64,000 nucleotides of DNA, taken from NCBI RefSeq assembly GCF_029873635.1, contig NC_080419.1, positions 78,662,931 through 78,726,930 of the forward strand. Direction: 5' to 3'. The position numbers were made by a program, and so were the translations under genes. Under the pieces are notes generated by a model. That model saw only the letters and a list, made by a program, of their open reading frames with translations, was not told the DNA's origin and made no database searches. Shown piece by piece: positions 59,101 to 64,000 of this stretch; the stretch's first letter is position 1, and the number at the start of each line of letters is the position of its first letter. This DNA is from Malania oleifera (taxonomy: Eukaryota; Streptophyta; Magnoliopsida; Santalales; Ximeniaceae).

Positions 59101-62100
59101 ATTAGTTAGTATAGGATTATGTGTATTTGAGACTTGTTTGTAATATTTGTGCAAAGGTGGGGTATATTTGTAATGTAATGTAGTTTTAGGGGTTTATGTG
59201 TAGTTTCATGTAAAGAGGCTTTCTTATAAATAGAGTGTGAAAGCCATGTTTTAGGCAGTTACTTGATGAATGTGAATTGGAATTCAACGTGAGTTCCCAC
59301 ATGGTATCTCCTCTATCCCCAGTCCTCCCCTCCCTTTCCTTCTTCTCTTCTAATTCTCCCATGGCTGCAGAACCTTGAGGCTGCCCCTGCATCACTGTGA
59401 TAAGAGTTTGTTAAAATTTTGCAAAATACAGTAGTACAGAGATTCTGGAATTGGTTAGCTCTATGACTTACCCCAGTTGATAAAAATGTTTCCTGAATAC
59501 TTCAAAATCATGAAATAAATCTGAATCAAGCAAATAATTTTTATTTAAGCCCAAAAGGCATGTAATTAAATTCTAATCGATAAGGCAATTCCGAATGTGT
59601 ACTGCTAATCATTGTACATTGACTTGTCTCTAGTGCTCATTGCATCTTTAGCCATTTTTGTTTTTTTTTTTAGAAGACAAATTTTGTGGAACAATGCATC
59701 TTTAGCAACTTTATTATAGCATAACTGTTTTTTTTATTTGTAGTTTTGGACAGAGAGCTTTGTCCAGTGGTCACCGCTGGGATCTTACTTGGCAACAGTT
59801 CACAGGCAGGGTGCTGCTGTTTGGGGAGGTGCAACTACCTTTAACCGTCTGATGCGTTATGCTCACCCCCAGGTAAATTTAATGAATTTTACATATTGGA
59901 TTAAAATGTACTTCTGTTTTGGTGAATCTGTGATTCTAATGATATTAAGTGCAGGTTAAACTGATTGATTTCTCTCCAGGAGAGAAATTTTTGGTGACTT
60001 ACAGTAGCCATGAACCGAGTAATCCTCGTGATACACATGTGAGATTTTTATTTATTTGTCCCTCTATTGTTACTTAGCTCTAAATTAGTTCTTGCCTTGG
60101 AGCCATGTCTAATGTGAGTGCTTAATGTAGAGGGTGGTTCTTAATATTTTTGACGTAAGGACTGGAAAAGTGATGAGGGATTTCAAAGGAAGTGTGGATG
60201 AATTTGCCACTGGAGGAACTGGTGGTGTCACTGGGGTTTCTTGGCCGATTTTCAGGTAATCTTTCCTTTATTATTAACATATATGGGTACATGGAGATTG
60301 CTGGCTTTTGAGTTCAGCATCAGCTCATTATCTCTTGAATGTTATTATTTGTTCAGATGGGGTGGTGGGAAAGATGACAAATACTTTGCTAGGATAGGAA
60401 AGAATGTCATCTCTGTTTATGAAACAGAGACCTTCACCCTTATTGACAAGAGATCTCTGAAGGTAGAAAATGTCGTGGATTTTAGTTGGTCACCTACTGA
60501 TCCCATTTTAGCACTCTTTGTACCGGAGCTTGGTGGTGGGAACCAGCCTGCTCGAGTGAGTGCAGATTCTTCTTTTGGATTGGCCTTCCTTTTCATTTTT
60601 ATTATTTTTTTTTTCTGTAGTTTAAATGTTTCAGATGATTTAAGCATAATCTTTTTTCTAATATTTAATTCACAGGTAAGTCTTGTTCAAATACCTAGCA
60701 AAGAGGAGTTGAGGCAGAAGAATCTTTTCAGTGTTAGTGACTGCAAAATGTACTGGCAAAGTAATGGGGATTATCTTGCTGTTAAGGTTGATCGGTACAC
60801 AAAAACAAAGAAAAGCACATATACTGGCTTTGAACTTTTCCGGATAAAAGAACGAGACATACCCATTGAGGTTTTGGAGCTTGAGAACAAAAATGACAAG
60901 ATTATTGCATTTTCTTGGGAGCCAAAAGGTCACAGATTTGCAGTTATCCATGGTGATAGCCCAAGGCCCGACATAAGTTTTTACTCAATGCGCAGTGGCC
61001 ACAATACAGGCAGAGTTTCAAAACTCACGACTCTCAAAGGGAAGCAGGCAAATGCCCTTTTTTGGTCACCTGCTGGCCGTTTCATTATACTTGCAGGGTT
61101 GAAGGGTTTTAATGGACAATTGGAGTTTTATAATGTTGATGAGCTTGAAACCATGGCTACAGGGGAGCATTTCATGGCAACTGATATTGAGTGGGATCCT
61201 ACTGGAAGGTAATTTTGAGAAAAAAAGTTGAATCATTGACTTGATGAAGTATAGTATCTTGCATTGTTTGGAATTGAAGTTGCCCTGTAATATTGACCTT
61301 GTTTTTTTTTTTGAATGTGAATCTTTCGATTGGTTAATTTGGTTGTGATATTGTACTTCTTTATCTCTGAAGGTACGTTGCAACTGCAGTAACTTCAGTC
61401 CATGAGATGGAAAATGGCTTTAACATATGGTCTTTCCATGGGAAGCTGCTGTATCGAATACTGAAGGACCATTTCTTTCAGGTTTGATTCACATTTTTTG
61501 TTCTTATGCACTGTCGTCACACTCTGAACATTGCAACTCAATTATGTATGTATGATTATAGAATGCAAAACCATTAGATATTATTAAGAATATTTACCCA
61601 GCCATTAAATGTTTTAAGAATGTGAGTTAATGTTGTTAACAAGTGATTAGTTTTGTTGGTGTTATCTTTTTAAAAGGAGGATGTCTGGTCATCACTCCTT
61701 TTGTTTTCCCTTCATTCTTTATCAGTAACATTTTTCTTTTTGCTATCAAAAACAGTTTTAAGATTATAATGATAAATAAACATTTCATTTTAGTAGATCA
61801 TTAGAATGCATTATTGGTAATCATTTATTTATTCAATTATCCACATATATCAGAAAGTTTGGATATGGCTTTTGGTGAATAATGAAATATTTTTTGGGAG
61901 TTATATTTGTTGAATCTTTGCAGTGAACTAACATTTGTAAGGTAACACACTAAAATCCCTCTCCACTCTAGGGCATTTAGTTTAATAGACTTGTATCTTA
62001 CTGTTGGGTATTTTACAGTTCCTGTGGCGCCCGAGGCCACCAATCTTCTTGAGTGCTGAGAAAGAAGAAGAGATTGCAAAGAACCTGAAGAAGTACAGTA

Positions 62101-62363
62101 AGAAGTATGAGGCAGAAGACCAGGATGTGTCTATGCTTTTGAGTGAACAGGATCGGGAGAAGAGGAAGATGCTGAAGGATGAATGGGATCGCTGGGTTAA
62201 TGAGTGGAAGCGGTTGCATGAAGAGGAGCAGTTGACAAGGCAGAAGCTTAGGGATGGGGAAGCCAGCGATGAAGAAGAGGAGTACGAGGCCAAAGAAATT
62301 GAAGTAGAAGAGTTGTTGGATGTAAAAGAAGAGGTCCTTTCTTTTGATTATGGGGAGGACTGA
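39026..62363 (+). CDS. EIF3B: eukaryotic translation initiation factor 3 subunit B, 11 coding exons
   Basis: eIF3b is the scaffold subunit of cytosolic eIF3, which loads the ternary complex and mRNA on the 40S ribosome. Exons: 39026-39147, 39247-39484, 46815-46961, 47195-47323, 59744-59872, 59955-60038, 60131-60255, 60357-60555, 60676-61208, 61373-61481, 62019-62363. All introns are GT-AG and frames join exactly, giving 719 residues, near the length of plant homologues (about 710). Residues 60-145 form an RRM (RNP2 IIVVDNL, RNP1 QGYCFIEY), residues about 195-600 the eIF2A-type WD40 beta-propeller, and residues 605-719 the helical C-terminus ([12 protein letters not shown] at its start) that in other eukaryotes contacts eIF3i/g. 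The tail is acidic. No stop or frameshift is seen, so the gene looks functional despite large introns. Confidence 0.97.
39247..39484 (+). CDS. EIF3B: eIF3b exon 2
   Basis: Acceptor TTTAG|TGATG completes a Ser codon and reads SDDDDL. Carries most of the RRM: RNP2 (IIVVDNLP, residues 61-68) and RNP1 (GYCFIEY). Ends at codon 120 in phase 0 before the 7.3-kb intron 2. Confidence 0.95.
39563..39596 (+). repeat. (AT)17 microsatellite in intron 2
   Basis: Simple AT run shortly after the exon 2 donor. Confidence 0.95.
39883..39894 (+). repeat. LINE target duplication, left copy
   Basis: TAGTTGTAAGAG is repeated exactly at 42993-43004, flanking the RTE LINE. Confidence 0.9.
40090..40760 (+). pseudogene. 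RTE endonuclease domain
   Basis: [12 protein letters not shown] near 40190 (catalytic Glu block), YAP near 40410, [15 protein letters not shown] near 40500 (the GDLN/H motif), and IDFFLTRR near 40715. Stops at 40271-40273 and 40417-40419 interrupt it. This enzyme nicks the target DNA to prime reverse transcription. Confidence 0.87.
41390..42450 (+). pseudogene. RTE reverse transcriptase domain
   Basis: [14 protein letters not shown] near 41540, [11 protein letters not shown] near 41710, [10 protein letters not shown] near 41805, [16 protein letters not shown] near 41900 (first catalytic Asp), GVHQGSALS near 42080, and FADDIVLI near 42178 (catalytic pair), then [17 protein letters not shown] near 42270. 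Stops near 41750, 41835 and 41958. Minus-strand frames here are shadows. Confidence 0.92.
42803..42817 (+). repeat. run of 15 G in the LINE
   Basis: Uninterrupted poly-G inside the degraded C-terminal coding part of the RTE LINE. Confidence 0.95.
44628..44930 (-). repeat. probable retroposon 3' fragment (poly-A on the minus strand)
   Basis: Starts with a T-run followed by GGATAAGAAAAAATGTAC, the pattern of a poly-A tail plus 3' end of a LINE or SINE inserted on the minus strand. About 300 bp of non-AT-rich DNA follow, ending at about 44930. No family could be assigned. Confidence 0.35.
46304..46463 (+). repeat. 80-bp tandem duplication in intron 2
   Basis: TTGGTATTTGAAACTCTACC at 46304 recurs at 46384, and the 80-bp units match with only a few changes, ending with ATGGGCA in both. 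Confidence 0.95.
46815..46961 (+). CDS. EIF3B: eIF3b exon 3
   Basis: 49 codons, phase 0 on both sides; reads [20 protein letters not shown], the end of the RRM (last helix and strand), then the [14 protein letters not shown] linker typical of eIF3b. Acceptor CATTCCAG, donor GGG|GTAACG. Confidence 0.95.
46962..47194 (+). other. eIF3b intron 3 with a CT tract
   Basis: 233-bp intron with a pyrimidine tract of (CT)n at 47092-47131. The CT expansion sits 60 bp before the acceptor. Confidence 0.9.
47195..47323 (+). CDS. EIF3B: eIF3b exon 4
   Basis: 43 codons, phase 0: [19 protein letters not shown], then the first strand of the propeller region. Donor CCC|GTAAGT precedes the 12.4-kb intron 4. Confidence 0.95.
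47641..47690 (+). repeat. 25-bp tandem duplication
   Basis: AATTGATTTATATGTGAAAT plus TCCCT/TCCCA occurs twice head to tail at 47641 and 47666, in the 3' region of the L1. Confidence 0.95.
48443..49198. mobile_element. hAT-like MITE inserted in the L1
   Basis: 756 bp with terminal inverted repeats CAGTGTTTTAAAA (left) and TTTTAAAACACTA (right, last base changed). Flanks AAACTTAC and ATTCTTAC form an imperfect 8-bp target duplication (6 of 8 match), as for hAT elements. The left half is very AT-rich. The right half is purine-rich and has GGCGCGCCT-type words near its end. It contains an open frame of 112 codons (48731-49069) that has no recognisable domain and is rich in Arg, Glu and Ser; I do not treat it as a gene. 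Confidence 0.7.
49389..49857 (-). repeat. 3' LTR of gypsy I
   Basis: Shares with 55790-56244 the words AAAGCTAGTGAATTATAAAA, GCAATTCATATTATTACAC and AAGGCCTTGAGCAAGCT. A purine tract (minus strand GTGGAAAGGAA) precedes the LTR start. Confidence 0.85.
50105..50321 (-). pseudogene. gypsy integrase C-terminal module (element I)
   Basis: Minus strand: [31 protein letters not shown], then [16 protein letters not shown]; this is the GPF/Y-like module (KYKGPFPI in relatives). An 11-codon duplication ([20 protein letters not shown]) is seen. The open frame entering from 50338 uses LTR J sequence. Confidence 0.85.
50322..52080 (+). repeat. solo LTR J inside gypsy I
   Basis: 1759 bp, TGTAGTAACTCG to AAGGCGTTGCA, with perfect five-base target duplications CAATT at 50317-50321 and 52081-52085. 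Contains a TC-rich tract (50490-50535), then CACCCTATCATAC, GTAGGGTAGCG and CACCCGGGCCG. The layout is like the LTRs of gypsy F (TACTGAGAGGTATCTCACC matches TACTGAGAGGTGTCTCACC there), so it comes from a related chromovirus. Confidence 0.92.
52086..52800 (-). pseudogene. gypsy integrase core (element I)
   Basis: Minus strand: [24 protein letters not shown] near 52650 (first catalytic Asp), [16 protein letters not shown] near 52540, and [21 protein letters not shown] (second Asp block, its Asp replaced by a stop region). The final Glu block is damaged. Several stops. Confidence 0.82.
52801..55775 (-). pseudogene. gypsy RNase H, RT, protease and gag region (element I), heavily degraded
   Basis: Between the integrase and the primer-binding site the minus strand should carry the rest of pol and gag. 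Short blocks fit (for example [11 protein letters not shown] near 53370 in the RNase H region), but stops and frameshifts are so dense that domain borders cannot be placed. A poly-A run of about 20 at 55536-55555 interrupts the gag part. Confidence 0.6.
55776..55789 (-). other. primer-binding site of gypsy I
   Basis: Minus strand reads ATTGGTATCAAAGC beside the LTR: tRNA-Met-type primer complement with one change. Confidence 0.8.
55790..56244 (-). repeat. 5' LTR of gypsy I
   Basis: Plus strand TGTTGTGGGC to ATGACAACA, 455 bp; paired with 49389-49857 (see there). Confidence 0.87.
56690..58520 (+). mobile_element. L1-type LINE fragment, sense, with internal tandem duplication
   Basis: Plus strand: [24 protein letters not shown] at about 56730 (the SPFLF block of L1 RT), [22 protein letters not shown] near 57160, [16 protein letters not shown] near 57270, and again [15 protein letters not shown] near 57735 with [13 protein letters not shown] near 57810, then [18 protein letters not shown] near 58120. 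Units of about 560 bp (57060-57590 and 57600-58130) are diverged copies. Many stops. No target duplication found. Confidence 0.78.
58521..59024 (+). other. unassigned part of intron 4
   Basis: No coding or repeat identity recognised; contains a C-rich run (58630-58665). The frame 58431-58787 has no recognisable content. Confidence 0.4.
59025..59321 (+). repeat. possible small solo LTR or TRIM
   Basis: A 297-bp stretch beginning TGCTGGAAAATAATTAAG and ending ATCCCCA with GTCCT on both sides (59020-59024 and 59322-59326). It has TATAAATAGAGTG at 59227 (LTR-like promoter) and CACATGGTATC, half a primer-site motif, at about 59299. The five-base match may be by chance. Confidence 0.4.
59744..59872 (+). 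CDS. EIF3B: eIF3b exon 5
   Basis: 43 codons, phase 0: [20 protein letters not shown], a WD40-like blade motif with the family's WSP signature. Acceptor TTTGTAG. Confidence 0.95.
59955..60038 (+). CDS. EIF3B: eIF3b exon 6
   Basis: 28 codons, phase 0: [17 protein letters not shown], the second blade; donor CAT|GTGAGA. Confidence 0.94.
60131..60255 (+). CDS. EIF3B: eIF3b exon 7
   Basis: 41 codons plus two bases: [20 protein letters not shown], third blade; donor CAG|GTAATC leaves a split Arg codon completed by exon 8. Confidence 0.94.
60357..60555 (+). CDS. EIF3B: eIF3b exon 8
   Basis: Acceptor GTTCAG; reads [16 protein letters not shown] and the DFSWSPTDP blade motif. Donor CGA|GTGAGT. The following intron is 120 bp with no in-frame stop. 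Confidence 0.95.
60676..61208 (+). CDS. EIF3B: eIF3b exon 9
   Basis: 177 codons plus two bases, the largest exon, covering the middle propeller blades (for example [50 protein letters not shown]). Acceptor TTCACAG, donor AAG|GTAATT. Confidence 0.96.
61373..61481 (+). CDS. EIF3B: eIF3b exon 10
   Basis: Completes an Arg codon and reads [21 protein letters not shown], the last blade, then [10 protein letters not shown]. Donor CAG|GTTTGA. Confidence 0.95.
62019..62363 (+). CDS. EIF3B: eIF3b exon 11 and stop
   Basis: 114 codons and TGA at 62361-62363. [12 protein letters not shown], then a long charged helix ([17 protein letters not shown]) and an acidic tail ending FDYGED. Confidence 0.96.
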   Translation, partial: FLWRPRPPIFLSAEKEEEIAKNLKKYSKKYEAEDQDVSMLLSEQDREKRKMLKDEWDRWVNEWKRLHEEEQLTRQKLRDGEASDEEEEYEAKEIEVEELLDVKEEVLSFDYGED

Positions 62364-62837
62364 TATTCTTATTCAGTTTTGTTTTTTTGTTTTTTTTTTT
62401 AATCCATATTTTTATTTCTTTTTTTGGCTAGGCCCCCATGTTTTTGTTTCACTTTTAATAACTTGCTGATTATTAAGTTAGAAGGATTTTTCCCTCTTGC
62501 GGCACATTACTTATTTAAATTGTAATATTTATGGTATTCAATCTTTTAAACTTTTGTTCTCATTTGCTCATTGAAGTTACTTACCTTGTCTGAAGGAACA
62601 TCATGTGTTGAGAAGTGCAAAATCGTATGGGAATATGGTCCTCATTACACATCTTGATCAATTGAATTGTTTCTTTGTGGATTCCACACGATGTTTTTGT
62701 GGCTGTCTCAATATATTCATTTCCTCCAAGAAGAGATTGGCTCAATGCCCTTTTTTGCTCATGCTCAGTTATTCAATTTCGAAACAAAATCGATAACGTC
62801 AAGAAGAGTCCACACACTTGTGGATAATAAAAAAAAG
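62364..62837 (+). other. eIF3b 3' flank and probable 3' UTR
   Basis: AT-rich with T-runs (62383-62401) soon after the stop. No canonical AATAAA is evident in the first 150 bp; the cleavage site cannot be placed. Nothing else recognised. The SIRE-like LTR begins at the right border. Confidence 0.5.
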
Positions 62838-64000
62838 TGTTGGCCTAACAAAGCTTAATGTCAAGTTTTGATGATAACAAATTAAGAATACTTAACATGT
62901 TTGTTTAAGTAAGATTTTAGGACGCAAATGCTTTTATGTGATCAAGATCGAGTATTGGAAGAACTCTTATATAGCTTGTGCCTGAAGTCGCAAGGAATGA
63001 TGAAGTTGAAATATGTTGAAAATGACATTTCAAGCTAGATATAAAGAGTAAGTCAAAACATGAAGACTTAGTTCTTAAGATAGAGTTATAGTATATAAGT
63101 CTTCACAAATTCAATATTGATGTATGAAGTTTTTAGGACATATTATTGACCTAGAGACCTAGTTTTAAATTATGGAAAATGTTTTAATAAGTCTCAATTA
63201 CCTTTTCCAAGATCAAAGTAAGTTTTGAAATCAATTTTTGAAAAAACATATAAGTTGCAAATAAAACAGGAACGATGAATTTTCATTCGGCGACTGACAT
63301 TTTATTTTGATGAATTATGAAGCAAACAGAGCTGAGACAGGCGATTGACCTTTGAAGCCCAGTCGATTGACTCTTTACTGTGTTTTCAAAGTACGCTGAA
63401 CTTAAAAAGCTCAGACAACTACCTCTTGGGGCATAGTCGAACGAGGTACATGTTTTAACTTTTAAATAGCGTTGGGAAAGTTTCCAAAATTGATTTCTTG
63501 GGCTCCAAACTAGGAGGAAACTTGGGGAAAATGGTAAGATACTTTATTACTCTATATATACATGATATTTTCGAAAACCAAATACAACATCAAGCACATA
63601 CGAATAAAAAATTCAAAGTTATCTTGCTGAATATCTTTCTGAAGCTAATGTTGTGCTATTGCTAAAATAATCCACGAATTTTTGATATATTCTACTGAAA
63701 TTCTCAACTCTAAATTAGAACCTTGGTGATATTATTCTGAGCTTCATCTTCTATATTGTTTATTGATTGAAGTATACTGATTTCAATTGTACAAATTTGC
63801 TCTAACTGAGAATACTTGTTGTATGAACAAAAGTTGTTTCCTTGTTCTTGTTTTTCTTTGACGATTCAGGATTGTTGGATCGTTGCCTAGCAAAAGGGGA
63901 TTCTCGTTAGAGAGAGGTTGTAACTTCACCTAGTAATGAAGTTGGAAAGGAATCCTCACAGTGTGTTGCCTGGGACAAGGATGTAGGTTGCCGGCCGAAC
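62838..64000 (+). repeat. 5' part of a SIRE-like LTR (element K), runs off the window
   Basis: Starts TGTTGGCCTAACAAAGC with TTTTGATGATAACAAAT after it, the same opening as LTR B on the other strand at 2117. Degenerate GGCGACTGACA / GGCGATTGACC / AGTCGATTGACT words at 63290-63375. A TATATATA box is at 63553. The LTR end is not reached; the last 100 bases still match LTR B (ATGTAGGTTGCCGGCCG compared with the complement of CGGCCAACGGCCTACG). Confidence 0.8.

Noticed and set aside
60241..61212. 323-codon open frame as a single-exon gene
   Set aside because: It begins at a TTG in a different frame from exon 7, reads through intron 7 and intron 8, and covers exons 8 and 9 of eIF3b. The spliced model joins conserved blocks exactly.

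Overview
This is a piece of nuclear DNA from a flowering plant. The evidence is one intron-split plant gene (translation initiation factor eIF3b), surrounded and invaded by typical angiosperm LTR retrotransposons (Ty1-copia and chromodomain Ty3-gypsy), LINEs of the RTE and L1 types, and a hAT-like MITE. The sequence is AT-rich. The species cannot be named from the sequence; a moderately large, repeat-rich genome is implied.

Positions 1-38315 are almost entirely transposable elements. A minus-strand SIRE-like copia LTR (246-2117) interrupts a plus-strand copia remnant (2118-3958). After about 2.3 kb of AT-rich DNA comes a set of nested elements: element C (copia-type, gag only, 6293-38315) contains a solo LTR (7455-8859) and copia element D (minus, 10090-36453). 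D contains copia element E (plus, from 13631). E contains gypsy chromovirus F (to 31025). F contains solo LTR G (24689-26904). Target duplications support most junctions. Inside E and F lies a 2.36 kb inversion (17750-20106) whose right breakpoint cuts the 5' LTR of F, so the order of events can be read. A further gypsy-like fragment H (31766-33701) is fused to the truncated 3' LTR of E. All coding regions here carry stops or frameshifts.

Positions 39026-62363 hold the only intact host gene, eIF3b, with 11 coding exons on the plus strand giving 719 residues. The reading frame joins cleanly at canonical GT-AG junctions. Introns 2 (7.3 kb) and 4 (12.4 kb) are swollen by insertions: a near-complete RTE LINE with a perfect 12-bp target duplication in intron 2, and in intron 4 an antisense L1 split by a hAT-like MITE and an antisense gypsy element (itself carrying a solo LTR), followed by a sense L1 fragment with an internal tandem duplication. 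The other introns are short (82-537 bp). A second SIRE-like LTR begins at 62838, 475 bp after the stop codon, and runs off the window.

No RNA genes, CRISPR arrays or other host genes were recognised. The points of most interest are the dated nest with its inversion, a recurring cluster of short degenerate motifs (often GTCGAC palindromes) in several LTR families, the gag-only element C, and the survival of the eIF3b frame despite about 20 kb of inserted intron DNA.
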